From Streptomyces reniochalinae (GTDB lineage Bacteria > Actinomycetota > Actinomycetes > Streptomycetales > Streptomycetaceae), in assembly GCF_003323735.1 (NCBI RefSeq), contig NZ_QOIM01000054.1, positions 1 through 62,022 of the forward strand: a DNA stretch of 62,022 nt. Direction: 5' to 3'. Of this stretch, positions 42,701-51,546 are shown one piece after another. Made by a program: the position numbers and the translations under genes. Positions within the stretch are counted from its first letter, which is position 1. Each line of letters starts with the position of its first letter. The notes below the pieces were generated by a model. That model ran no database searches, was not told where the DNA came from, and was given only the letters and a program-made list of their open reading frames with translations.

Positions 42701-43636
42701 CCGGTACCGCTGGTGGCGGCGGACCTCCCGCACGCCGAGCACCACCTGCCGCACCAGGTCGGCGAAGGAGTCCTGGGGCCGTACCGTCAGCCGCAGCGGC
42801 AGCACGTTCATCACCATGCCGGGCACCCGCAGCGCGACCGACCCCATCCGGCCCATCATCGGCAGTCCGAGCACCACGTCGTCGCGGCCGCAGGCCCGGG
42901 ACACGTAGAGGGCCTGAGCGGCGATCAGCAGGTCGGGCCAGGTGCCGCGGAGCCTGTCGGCCAGGGCCCGCAGCTCCTCGGTCGCCTCCGGCGCCAGGTG
43001 GGCGGTGCGGCGGTGGAACGTCCGCGCCGCCAGTGCGCCCCGCCCGGCGAGACGCGGCGCCTCCGGCCGGTCGGCGAGGGCTGCGCGCCAGTGTGCGCGG
43101 TCTCGTGCGCGCTCGTCGGAGGCGCGGTAGGCCGCGTCCTCGGCCACCAGGTCGGCCAGCGGCCTGAAGGTCCGCGGGCCGGGCTCTTTGCCGTCGACGA
43201 GCGCGCTGTAGACCTCCGCGGTGCGCCGCACCAGGAGCGCGTGCCCGAACCCGTCCATGACCAGGTGGTGGACGCGCTGGTACCACAGCCACCGCCGGTC
43301 GCCGACGCGGAAGAGGGCGTGCCGGAACGGCGGGTCCGCCGCCAGATCGCACGGGGTGGCGAGGTCCGCGCGCATCCACTCCCGGGCCCGCTGCCCGGCA
43401 TCCTCCCCGGCGGAGCGCAGATCCCGTACGGTCAGCGGCAGTTCGACGGACCCGCGTACCTGCTGGCGCGGGCCCTCGCCGGTGTCCTGGACGCGGACCC
43501 GCAGCGCGTCGGCCTCGCCGACCACCCGGCGCAGCGCGGCCGCGAACGCCTCCGGGTCGAGCGGGCCGTCGAGGACCAGGCACTCGGCGGTGTTCTGCGC
43601 GGGGCTGAGCGGGTCGAGGGCCTGCGCGTACCACAT
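39755..43636 (-). CDS. entF: EntF-type nonribosomal peptide synthetase (C-A-T-TE), serine-activating
   Basis: 1293 aa from the first in-frame ATG. The condensation domain (1-410) has HHLVMDG at 123-129. The adenylation domain (about 440-900) has YTSGSTGRPKGV and SSFDVSVWEFFW; reading GrsA positions gives D-V-W-H-F-S-L-V-D plus K of SGKLDR, the serine code of EntF. The carrier domain has FFDLGGTSLLA near 980. The thioesterase has LLGWSVGGVLAH near 1115, with a C-terminal His region. It should join 2,3-DHB to serine and cyclise three units. The condensation C1 motif LTVAQEG lies just upstream of this ATG in the same frame, which has no start codon. A run of seven G at 43702-43708 separates it from a GTG at 43721 overlapping the carrier-protein stop (GTGA). 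One base fewer would restore that start. Confidence 0.92.
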   Translation of the reverse strand: MWYAQALDPLSPAQNTAECLVLDGPLDPEAFAAALRRVVGEADALRVRVQDTGEGPRQQVRGSVELPLTVRDLRSAGEDAGQRAREWMRADLATPCDLAADPPFRHALFRVGDRRWLWYQRVHHLVMDGFGHALLVRRTAEVYSALVDGKEPGPRTFRPLADLVAEDAAYRASDERARDRAHWRAALADRPEAPRLAGRGALAARTFHRRTAHLAPEATEELRALADRLRGTWPDLLIAAQALYVSRACGRDDVVLGLPMMGRMGSVALRVPGMVMNVLPLRLTVRPQDSFADLVRQVVLGVREVRRHQRYRYEDIRRDLGLLGESRGLVGPLVNIMPFDYAVDFAGTPVRARNLSAGPVDDLTVNVYDRADGRGLRIDHDGNPALYGHADLAAHQERFLHLLDRLARTDPQAPTAVHGIATPAEEALVVEEFNRTARTLPPTTLIGPIEAQAARTPRATALVYGSTTLSYAQLDVRANRLARHLRTLGAGVGTVVAVSLPRSAELVVALLAVLKTGAAYLPLDPDYPAARLALMLQDAAPVCAVTDHAERLPQACGTPLVALGDLDETTLSCYPPVPPERPLTPAHPAYVIYTSGSTGRPKGVVVPHGAIDNRLRWMQHTYPLTHADRVLQKTPSSFDVSVWEFFWPLRQGATLVVAEPGGHRDPLRLAAVIRQQGVTVCHFVPSMLQAFLSVPDAAGCTGLSRVFCSGEALHRETAQAFFAALPGVELHNLYGPTEAAVDVSHHACAPDGTGPVPIGRPVWNTRLHVLDAAGRPCPPGVAGELYLAGAQLADGYLNRPELTAERFVTTPGAQAEHPLPPEQRMYRTGDLARWTDAGEVVYLGRTDDQVKLHGQRIELGEVEAALAAQTAVTGACAVVREDRPGEQRLVGYVSGDADPAALRTALATELPAHMVPSAVVAVAEFPLGPSGKLDRGRLPAPVFATSGGADGGRRPARPHEELLTRLFCEVLGVRGVGPDDAFFDLGGTSLLAVRLVARVRETHGAELTIGSLFEAPTPAALAARLETAAPVSGDALDVLLALRPTGGRTPLFAIHPAGGLAWCYAGLTARLGPEQPVWGVQARGLADDEPLPGSLLEEAADYAAGIRALQPHGPYRLLGWSVGGVLAHTVAVLLQEAGERVDLLALLDAFPAEQWRGRPAPEEGDALTAVLRMAGFERTSEHDRDDVLATLRRAGSPLAGLTDRTLARIVDVVPNHARLMREHRHGVFDGDVLFFTAAAPRAESWLTHTAWQPHVTGTIANLDLACTHPRLLRDDHLDAVAATLASRLARLDG

Positions 43637-43717
43637 GCCCTCCTGCGCGACCGTGAGCGGCAGCCAGGCCCCGTCACCGGCGTCCGCCGGCCCTGGCCTG
43701 TGGGGGGGTCAGTACGG

Positions 43718-43945
43718 TCACGCCGCCCCCAGCAGTGGCGCCCACGCCTCGATGGCGGGGGTCTCGGCGAGGTCGGCGAAGTCGGCGCGCACCTCGTGGT
43801 CGCGGCGCCAGCGCTCCAGCAGGGACATCAGGCGCACCGAGTCGAGCCCGTGGTCGACCAGGTTGCCGTCCAGCGGGATGTCGGCGGGGTCCTCGCCGAG
43901 GGCGTCGGCGACGTCGGCGCGGATCTGCTCGGGTGTCAGGGACAT
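43718..43945 (-). CDS. Stand-alone aryl carrier protein
   Basis: A 75-aa carrier protein equivalent to the C-terminal domain of EntB/DhbB. The phosphopantetheine site is in NLVDHGLDSVRLMSLLERWRR (Ser of L-D-S), and FADLAETPAIEAW is the fourth helix. It is loaded with 2,3-DHB by the adenylating ligase encoded upstream and donates it to the condensation domain of the synthetase. In most catecholate clusters this domain is fused to isochorismatase; here a TGA and 5 bp separate the two. Its stop overlaps a GTG that probably was the synthetase start. Confidence 0.88.
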   Translation of the reverse strand: MSLTPEQIRADVADALGEDPADIPLDGNLVDHGLDSVRLMSLLERWRRDHEVRADFADLAETPAIEAWAPLLGAA

Positions 43946-43950
43946 CGGGT

Positions 43951-44634
43951 TCAGACCTCCGTGCGGGCGGTGGGGCGGTCGGCGGGACGGGACGTGGCGG
44001 AGAGGCCGTCGACGAGCGCGTCTGTCGTGGTGACGAACCCGCAGCGGCCCGCGACCCAGCGCAGGGCCGCCGCGTGGTCGTCCGCGGAGAAGTCGGCGAC
44101 GGCGTCCGCGACGACGAACGCCTGCACGTCGCGCATCCACGCGTCGCAGGCGGTCACCTGCACCCCGATGTGCGCGTACACGCCGGCGACGATCAGCTGG
44201 TCGCGGCCGGCCCGGCACAGGATCCGGTCCAGCTCGGTGCGGACGAACGCGCTGTACTTCCACTTGGTGACCGTGTGGTCGCCCGGCAGGGGAGCGACGG
44301 CTTCCGGAACGGCGAGGGCGTCCTGGTCGTCGCCCACCCCCGGGCCCCAGAAGTCGAGTTGGAGGCCGCGCTGGTCCGGGGTCTGGCCCCCGCGCTGGAC
44401 GGAGTAGACGACCGGTACGCCCAGGCCGCGGCAGGTGTCCAGCAGCCGTGCGGTGTTGGCCAGCATGCCGGTCAGCGGCTGCCGCCCGGCGGGGAAGGCG
44501 CCGAGGAAGTGCTGTTGCAGGTCGTGGACGAGCAGCACGGCGCGTGCCGGGTCCGCGCGCCAGCCGGCCGCGCGGTTGGCTGGCAGCTCGTCGGCGCTCG
44601 GCAGGGGATAGGGGGCGATGGCGGGAAGTGCCAC
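43951..44634 (-). CDS. entB: Isochorismatase (EntB/DhbB N-terminal part, unfused)
   Basis: A 227-aa isochorismate hydrolase, giving 2,3-dihydro-2,3-dihydroxybenzoate and pyruvate. Family marks are RAVLLVHDLQQHFLGAF (catalytic Asp), FWGPGV, VTKWKYSAFVRTELD (catalytic Lys) and the VAGVYAHIGVQVTACDAWMRDV segment, which resembles the G-V-Y-A-H-I-G of EntB. The usual C-terminal carrier domain of EntB is absent and is encoded by the next gene. A Ser/Arg/Pro/Thr tail follows the domain. It starts 15 bp after the ligase stop. Active as a separate enzyme in all likelihood; the split is unusual compared with enterobacterial and Bacillus versions. Confidence 0.9.
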   Translation of the reverse strand: MALPAIAPYPLPSADELPANRAAGWRADPARAVLLVHDLQQHFLGAFPAGRQPLTGMLANTARLLDTCRGLGVPVVYSVQRGGQTPDQRGLQLDFWGPGVGDDQDALAVPEAVAPLPGDHTVTKWKYSAFVRTELDRILCRAGRDQLIVAGVYAHIGVQVTACDAWMRDVQAFVVADAVADFSADDHAAALRWVAGRCGFVTTTDALVDGLSATSRPADRPTARTEV

Positions 44635-44649
44635 GGTGTCAGGCGCCTT

Positions 44650-46349
<1,700 letters not shown>

Positions 46350-46353
<4 letters not shown>

Positions 46354-47576
46354 AGCGCGGCCCCCACGGCGTCCAGGAAGGTGCGGAACTTCGCGGCGGT
46401 CTCGGCGGTCTCCGCCTCGGGTGAGGAGCCGGCCACCACGCCCGCCCCGGCGAACAGCCGCAGCCGTGACCCCTCGGCCTCGGCGCACCGGATCGTCACC
46501 ACCCACTCGCCGTCCCCGTCGGCGTCCTGCCAGCCGACCATGCCGGTGTAGGGCCCACGCTCGAAGGGCTCCAGCGCGGCGATGACCTCACGTGCCGTCC
46601 GGGTCGGTGTGCCGCAGACCGCCGGGGTGGGGTGCAGCGCCGAAGCCAGTTCCAGCGCGGTGACCGACGGGTCCCTCAGCTCCCCTGTGACGGTGGTGGA
46701 CAGGTGCCACATGGCGGCGGTGCGCACCAGCGTCGGCCTCCGAGGTGCCTCCAGGCGCGAGCAGTACGGTGCCAGCGCCTCCCGTACCGCGTCGACCACG
46801 ACGGCGTGTTCGTGCAGGTCCTTCGGCGACTCCAGCAGGGCGGAGGCCCGCCGCACGTCGTCGGCCAGGTCGCCGCTGCGGGGCGCTGACCCGGCCAGCG
46901 GGTTGGCCGTCAGGCGGCCGTTCCGGCGTGCGACGAGGAGTTCGGGGCTGGCGCCGACAAGGGTGCGGCCGGGACCGCTGGGCACGGCGAAGGTGTAGCC
47001 GGCCGGGTCGCGGCGGGCCAGCCGGCGCAGCATGGCGGGCAGGTCGGGCTCGCCGGGCGCGGTCAGCTCCAGGGTGCGGGCGAGCACCACCTTGTCGAAC
47101 TCCCCGGCCCGCATCCGTGCCACGGCCGACGCCACCGCCTGGCCGTACCGTTCGGCGGCGGGCACCTCGCGCAGCTCCCAGCGGCCTTCGGTCTCCCGCT
47201 CGGGTACCGGCAGCACCACCAGCGGGTCCTCGCGCAGCGGTGGCGCCCAGCGCACCCGCTCGGGGACGGCCAGCGCCGGCGGCGCGTCCGGGGCGAACGG
47301 CAGCGCGCCCACCACGAGCGGTGCCGGCTTTCCGGCTTTCCGCAGGGCGTCCAGCAGGTGGCGTACCCGCTCGGGCAGTGGCCGTGCGTCGTGCGGCGTC
47401 TCGGCCGCCGTACCGTGCGCCAGCAGCGTGCGGTGGGGCGTGGCCAGCAGCCGGTCGGTGCCGCTTCGGTAGGCGTCCAGGAGGGCGGTCGCCGCGCCGG
47501 GCCGGAGGCTCGGGCCCGGCTGGGCGTGCCCCGTCTCGTCGGCGGGAGCGGTCAGTTCACGCAAGGGGACAGACAT
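46350..47576 (-). CDS. entC: Isochorismate synthase (EntC/DhbC)
   Basis: A 408-aa chorismate-utilising enzyme converting chorismate to isochorismate, the first committed step of DHB synthesis. The C-terminal catalytic domain shows MRAGEFDKVVLARTLEL, FAVPSGPGRTLVGASPELLVARRNGRLTANPLAGSAPRSGD, KDLHEHAVVVDAV, the His-containing MWHLSTTVTGEL, HPTPAVCGTPTRTA and PYTGMVGWQDADGDGEWVVTIRCAE. The length matches EntC/DhbC (about 395). The start has AGAAACC but no strong RBS. It lies 45 bp after the DHB dehydrogenase stop. Confidence 0.93.
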
Positions 47577-47621
47577 GGTTTCTCCAGACAGAGCACGAAC
47601 CGTGGCGGAGGGCGGGACGGT

Positions 47622-48452
47622 TCAGGCCCGCAGCGCGGCGCCGCCGTCCACGTACAGGTCGTGCAGGGTGATGTGGCGGGCGCGGTCGGAGGCGAGGAAG
47701 ACGACGGCCTCGGCGACGTCGGCCGGGTCGGCGATCCGGCCGAGCGGAATGCCGGTGCGGTACGTCGCGAGGTCGCCCTCGACGACCCGCCGCGCCGCGG
47801 CCGCCTCGTCGTCGGCCCCGGGCCCCCAGCAGGCCCGCTGCATGTCGGTGAGCGTGGAGCCGGGGGAGACGGTGTTGCAGCGCACTCCGCGCCCGGCCAC
47901 CTCCAGGCCGAGGCACTTGGTGAACATCACGGCCGCGGCCTTGGAGGCGGCGTAGGCGGCCATGCCGGTGCGGGGGATGCCCGCCGCGTTCGAGGCGACG
48001 GTGACGATGCTGCCGCTGCCGCGCTCGGACATCCGGCGGGCAGCCGCCCGCGACACGTGGAAGACGCCGTTGGTGTTGACGGCGAAGGTGGCCGCCCAGT
48101 CCGCGTCGCTCAGCTCGGTCACCTCGGAGATGCGCAGGATTCCCGCGACGTTGGCGGCGATGTCCAGCGGGCCCAGGAGGCGGTCGCTCTCGGCCAGCAG
48201 CGCCTCGACGGCCGCCGCGTCGGCCACATCCAGCGGGCGCGCGGTGACCTGGCCGGGATGCTCGGCGGCGAGCTTCTCCACGCCCGCCGGTTCCAGGTCG
48301 GTGGCCAGGACGTGCGCGCCCTGTGCGACGAGTGCCCGCACGACGGCCGCGCCGATGCCACGGGCCGCGCCCGTCACCAGGGCGACCCTTCCGTCGAGTT
48401 CGGGCGCGAGGGGGCGTGACGCGCCGGGTGCCGTCCGGTGTGTGGTGCTCAC
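47622..48452 (-). CDS. entA: 2,3-dihydro-2,3-dihydroxybenzoate dehydrogenase (EntA/DhbA)
   Basis: A 276-aa SDR that oxidises 2,3-dihydro-DHB to 2,3-DHB with NAD. The cofactor loop is VTGAARGIGAA, followed by ATDLEPAGVEKL, NVAGILRISEVTEL, the catalytic SIVTVASNAAGIPRTGMAAYAASKAA and VSPGSTLTDMQRACWGPG, which is characteristic of EntA/DhbA rather than FabG. The C-terminus HITLHDLYVDGGAAL fits. The GTG at 48452 overlaps the stop of the preceding 66-aa ORF (GTGA), so translation is coupled. It is the first recognisable enzyme gene after the iron box. Confidence 0.92.
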   Translation of the reverse strand: MSTTHRTAPGASRPLAPELDGRVALVTGAARGIGAAVVRALVAQGAHVLATDLEPAGVEKLAAEHPGQVTARPLDVADAAAVEALLAESDRLLGPLDIAANVAGILRISEVTELSDADWAATFAVNTNGVFHVSRAAARRMSERGSGSIVTVASNAAGIPRTGMAAYAASKAAAVMFTKCLGLEVAGRGVRCNTVSPGSTLTDMQRACWGPGADDEAAAARRVVEGDLATYRTGIPLGRIADPADVAEAVVFLASDRARHITLHDLYVDGGAALRA

Positions 48453-48649
48453 TCGGCCATGGCCTTCCTGACGCCGGCCGGTACCGAGACGGCGGCGTCT
48501 GCGCCGCCCGGGCCGGCCCACCCGGACCCGCCGATCTCGGTGACGTGCTTGTCGCGCACCGCGTCCAGCCGCTCGCAGGCCGGCTTGTGGGCGAGTTCGT
48601 CGAACAGGCCGGCGCGTCTGTGCACGGGGGCGGAGGACTTGAGCCGCAT
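48449..48649 (-). CDS. Unassigned 66-aa ORF leading the enterobactin-type operon
   Basis: The frame starts MRLKSSAPVHRRAGLFDELA at an ATG with GGAGAG ten bases upstream, and its stop overlaps the GTG of the DHB dehydrogenase gene, so it has the signs of a translated gene. It ends SVPAGVRKAMAE. It lies 83 bp inside an iron-box promoter and would be iron-repressed. The protein has a basic N-terminus, one Cys (KPACERL), no TM helix and no domain I recognise; it is not an MbtH homologue. Its middle (VTEIGGSGWAGPGG) is Gly-rich. It could be an accessory factor, a coupling leader peptide, or the product of a rearranged gene. Confidence 0.6.
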   Translation of the reverse strand: MRLKSSAPVHRRAGLFDELAHKPACERLDAVRDKHVTEIGGSGWAGPGGADAAVSVPAGVRKAMAE

Positions 48650-48732
48650 GGTCGGGTTCTCTCCTTCAGGCACGCGCGGTCGTTTCCGGGCATGCGCGGT
48701 TCTGCCGTTCGGACGACTCCGGACGGACGAGC

Positions 48733-48751
48733 TTAGGTTAGGCTAACCTTA
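48733..48751. promoter_or_regulatory. Iron box (IdeR/DmdR1 operator) of the siderophore operon
   Basis: TTAGGTTAGGCTAACCTTA matches the actinobacterial iron box almost perfectly, with the two 9-bp halves nearly symmetrical. It controls the minus-strand operon beginning at 48649. On the plus strand its last base is the A of the ATG that opens the broken ABC-ATPase frame. Confidence 0.92.
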
Positions 48752-49283
48752 TGCGTGGTGTGCAAGGGGGACGGGCCGTCTTCTCCGGTTCCCGCCCCGG
48801 GCAACACCCCGCGCGCAAGCGGCGATCGGCCCTCCGGGCCGCCGTCGCGCTGACGCCTCTCCTCGTGGGGCTCGTCCAGGGGCTGCTGCGCCAGTGGTCG
48901 CGCGAGGGCGAACGCGCCGTCCGCGAGGCGCTGGAGGCCACCGGTACCGCCGACCCGGCCGCCGAACGCCTCGACGAGCTCTCCGGCGGCCGGCGCCGGC
49001 GCTGCCTGCTCGCCACGATGTTCGCGCAGCACGCCCCCGTGGTGCTGCTCGACGAACCGACCAGCGCGCCCGACCTCGGCGCCATGGAGGACGGCCGCGT
49101 GATGGCCCAGGGGGACCCCGCGAGACGGTCGACGAGACGCTGGTGAAGGAGGTCTGCCAGGCGGAGGCCGGCATCCTGTCCGCCCCCGTCGACGCCGCGC
49201 CCGTCGACGCCGCGCCCGTTGACGCCGCGCCCCTCGACCCCGCGCCCGGCGTCGTTCCGCGGGTGCGGCGCACGGGCCCGTGA
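48751..49283 (+). pseudogene. FecE/FepC-type siderophore ABC ATPase, heavily deleted and frameshifted
   Basis: From about 48880 the frame reads GLLRQWSREGERAVREALEATGTAD, then DELSGGRRRRCLLATMFAQHAPVVLLDEPTSAPDL, the helical domain, signature LSGG and Walker B of a ferri-siderophore importer ATPase. The Walker A half (about 100 aa) before it is missing. After APDL the H-loop region is missing and the frame jumps to GAMEDGRVMAQGDPA; it then shifts again, continuing as RETVDETLVKEVCQAEAG in the frame ending at 49283. Q has become R in the usual LSGGQRQR. Its position at the iron box suggests it was the siderophore uptake ATPase. No permease is present, and the product cannot work. Confidence 0.75.
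49185..49244. repeat. Four 15-bp tandem repeats at the ATPase remnant 3' end
   Basis: CCCGTCGACGCCGCG is repeated four times with few changes (49185, 49200, 49215, 49230), encoding PVDAA-PVDAA-PVDAA-PLDPA. Near-identity of copies 1-3 suggests recent expansion. Confidence 0.8.
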
Positions 49284-49322
49284 CGAGGCCGGGAACCGCC
49301 GTAACCGACGTGTCCGGGTGTC

Positions 49323-50177
49323 TCAGCGCCGTGGGGTCAGGGACAGCAGCGGGGCGCCCGCGGGGAAGAGGTACTTGGCGGCCATGACGGGGCGGCCGGC
49401 GGCCGACACGGTCTGGGTCAGCAGCATCGCCGGGGTCTCGGGCGGCCGGGAGACGGCGAGGCCGCGCTCCGTGCCGAGCACGGTGGCTCCCAGGGTGCTG
49501 CGCGCGGTGAGCATGGTGGCGGCCCCGCTGTGCAGGAACGCGGCCAGCATGGTGCAGGCCGCCCCGTCCGCGCCGGGGATCTCTCTCCCTCGGGGCTCCT
49601 GCGGCCCGCCGGGGTTCTCGCTCCCGGCGCCTGCCGTGGTGGGGCCGGTCGCGGTGGGGCCGGGGCCGGCCGAGCCGGTGCCGAGCGCGGCGACGAGAGC
49701 CGGTCCGGCCGCAGCGCGCAGCACCGACTCGTCCGCGGCCCATTCGTGCGCGAAACACGCGGGCGCGCCGTCCACGTCGACGACCGTCTCCCAGAAGCAC
49801 GCGCGCTCCGTCGGTGCCATGCGCAGGTGGTAGCCGGAGAAGTCGGTGGGTTCCTCCCACTCGACGGCGAGGCGGCGGCAACGGCGCGGGCCCGATCCCA
49901 AAAGCGCTTCCACGGGCAGCAGCCGCTCCAGTCCCGGGGCGGGTGGCGGCTGGTTGACGACGCTTCCCGAGCCCTGGCGGCGGGTTATCACGCCGTCCTC
50001 CTGCAACAGGATCAGCACCTCGCGCAGCCCCGAGCGGCTCACGCCCAGATGGGCGGCCAGCTCGGGCTCGGGCGGCAGTTTGGCCCCCGGAGGGAAGGTG
50101 CCGTCGTCGATGGCCGCCACGATCCGCTGGTAGAGCTTCACGCGGGGTGAGTGCCGACGGTCTCCCTGTCGAGGCAT
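49323..50177 (-). CDS. GntR/HutC-family regulator with UTRA-type domain
   Basis: A 284-aa regulator. The winged-helix domain (about 10-78) reads KLYQRIVAAIDDGTFPPGAKLPPEPELAAHLGVSRSGLREVLILLQEDGVITRRQGSGSVVN. The C-terminal UTRA-type effector domain follows (about 85-280), interrupted by a low-complexity Gly/Pro/Thr insertion near 170-205, and ends MAAKYLFPAGAPLLSLTPRR. The ATG at 50177 is chosen because GGGAG lies 5 bases upstream; an ATG at 50195 lacks an RBS. It is divergent from the nucleoside hydrolase/MFS unit and probably controls it through TTGTC-N-GACA sites in the shared region. Confidence 0.87.
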   Translation of the reverse strand: MPRQGDRRHSPRVKLYQRIVAAIDDGTFPPGAKLPPEPELAAHLGVSRSGLREVLILLQEDGVITRRQGSGSVVNQPPPAPGLERLLPVEALLGSGPRRCRRLAVEWEEPTDFSGYHLRMAPTERACFWETVVDVDGAPACFAHEWAADESVLRAAAGPALVAALGTGSAGPGPTATGPTTAGAGSENPGGPQEPRGREIPGADGAACTMLAAFLHSGAATMLTARSTLGATVLGTERGLAVSRPPETPAMLLTQTVSAAGRPVMAAKYLFPAGAPLLSLTPRR

Positions 50178-50453
50178 CACAGCTCCCGAGTTCATTTGTC
50201 GGACATTGCGCGGCGATCGTCCTGCTGTGGTGGCGATCCGCCCACGCGTGCGCCCCAAGACTAGCGCCCACCGGCCGGACCTCTTCCACCGGTCCGCCAG
50301 CGGTCTTCCGCCGGTTCTCCGGTGGCTCTCCGGCGACTCCCCGTCCGCTTCCCCGTGCTGCTCCCGTGCCGCCTCGCGGCCGGGGGCCGTGCGTGCCTCC
50401 CGCGGGCGAACCCTTGTGCCGACCTCGGCGCGAAGCTACTCTCTCGGCCAGTC

Positions 50454-50468
50454 GATTGTCAGACAATC
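50454..50468. promoter_or_regulatory. Perfect palindrome GATTGTCAGACAATC (GntR operator candidate)
   Basis: A 15-bp dyad with 7-bp arms, 104 bp upstream of the nucleoside hydrolase ATG. Its core TTGTC-N-GACA is repeated at the GntR start (50196-50205), so one regulator could bind both. Confidence 0.75.
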
Positions 50469-50470
50469 TC

Positions 50471-50534
50471 GACCGTTGGGTTGGGCGGCTGCCACGCCGC
50501 CCGACCGTTGGGTTGGGCGGCTGCCACGCCGCCC
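50471..50534 (+). repeat. Two exact tandem copies of a 32-bp hairpin unit in the leader
   Basis: The unit GACCGTTGGGTTGGGCGGCT plus 12 more bases (50471-50502) is repeated without change at 50503-50534. Each copy can fold as GGGCGGC-TGCCAC-GCCGCCC. They lie between the operator and the nucleoside hydrolase start and would be in the mRNA leader if transcription begins near the operator. Confidence 0.85.
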
Positions 50535-50571
50535 GACCTGCCGCTCGTCTCCTCTCCCCGGAAGTGACCCC

Positions 50572-51546
50572 ATGTCCGTCTCCGCCCCCCGCCCCCTCCT
50601 CGTGGACTGCGACACCGGCATCGACGACGCCGTCGCCCTGCTCTACCTCTGCCGAACTCCGGGGGTGGACCTGCGCGCCGTCACCACCGTCGCTGGAAAC
50701 ACCACAGCCGAGCAGGCCGCCCGCAACACGCTCCAGGTACTGGAGACCGCAGGGCGCACCGACATCCCCGTGGCCGCCGGAGCCGCCACCACCCTGCGCG
50801 GCGACACCCACCCCGAGGCCGGTTTCGTCCACGGCGACGGCGGGCTCGGCGGTGTCGCGCTGCCCGAGCCCAGCACGGCACCCGACCCGGGCACCGCCGT
50901 CGACCTCCTCCTGCGCACCGCCCGCGAGGCCGAGGACGGGATCGACATCCTCGCCACGGCGCCGCTGACCAACCTCGCGCTGGCACTCCGCGCCGAGCCC
51001 CGGCTGCCCGAGCGGGTGGGCCGCCTCACGATCATGGGCGGCGCCGTCCACCACCCCGGCAACATCAGCCCGCTCGCCGAAGCCAACATCGGCCACGACC
51101 CGGAGGCGGCCGCCGCGGTGCTGGCCGCCGGGTGGCGGGACCTCACGCTCGTACCGCTCGACGTCACCATGCGCGAGAACCTCACCGAGGCGCACCGGCA
51201 GCGGCTGCTCGCCTGCGGCAACCCCGCCGGCCGACTCGCGGGCGAGATCCTCGACTTCTACTTCACCTTCCACGAGGAGACCGCGCTGCCCTTCCGCGGT
51301 TCGGCCTGCCACGACCCGCTCGCCGCGGGGATCGCCGTCGGCGAGGTCACCCCCAAGGCCGCGCCCCGGCTGCCGGTCACCGTGGACACCGCCGACGGCG
51401 CGGCGCGCGGCGCGCTCGTCGCCGACACCCGCGGCATCCACCGCGGCTACCCCGCGCAGCCCGGCGCCAACGCCGCCGTGGTCCTGGAGACCGACGGCAC
51501 GTTCCCCGAACTGCTCGTCGACCGACTGTGCCGGATACGGAAGTGA
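50572..51546 (+). CDS. Nucleoside hydrolase (IunH-like)
   Basis: A 324-aa N-ribohydrolase that splits nucleosides into base and ribose. The N-terminal calcium-binding signature is LLVDCDTGIDDAVALLYL (DxDxGxDD type), with VTTVAGNTTAEQAARNTLQVLE following. HGDGGLGG, ILATAPLTNLALALRAEP, LTIMGGAVHHPGNISPLAEANIGHDPEAAAAVL and the C-terminal ACHDPLAAGIAV (His/Asp) complete the active site. The length is standard. Its stop overlaps the GTG of the following MFS gene (GTGA), so transporter and enzyme form a salvage unit. Control by the divergent GntR regulator is likely. Base specificity cannot be read. Confidence 0.92.
   Translation: MSVSAPRPLLVDCDTGIDDAVALLYLCRTPGVDLRAVTTVAGNTTAEQAARNTLQVLETAGRTDIPVAAGAATTLRGDTHPEAGFVHGDGGLGGVALPEPSTAPDPGTAVDLLLRTAREAEDGIDILATAPLTNLALALRAEPRLPERVGRLTIMGGAVHHPGNISPLAEANIGHDPEAAAAVLAAGWRDLTLVPLDVTMRENLTEAHRQRLLACGNPAGRLAGEILDFYFTFHEETALPFRGSACHDPLAAGIAVGEVTPKAAPRLPVTVDTADGAARGALVADTRGIHRGYPAQPGANAAVVLETDGTFPELLVDRLCRIRK

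Larger units (their letters stand above)
50178..50571. promoter_or_regulatory. 394-bp divergent control region of the GntR/nucleoside hydrolase locus
   Basis: No gene is visible. It contains two sites of the form TTGTC-N-GACA: TTTGTCGGACATT at 50195-50207, touching an alternative GntR start, and the perfect palindrome GATTGTCAGACAATC at 50454-50468. Such dyads are typical GntR-family operators. A duplicated 32-bp hairpin follows before the nucleoside hydrolase start. Confidence 0.7.

Noticed and set aside
48449..48649. Small ORF as MbtH-like protein
   Set aside because: It lacks the conserved N-P-F-D, S-x-W-P and W-x-D-x-R-P motifs of MbtH proteins.
49185..49244. CRISPR-like array
   Set aside because: The 15-bp repeats are contiguous, without spacers, and encode a PVDAA protein repeat.
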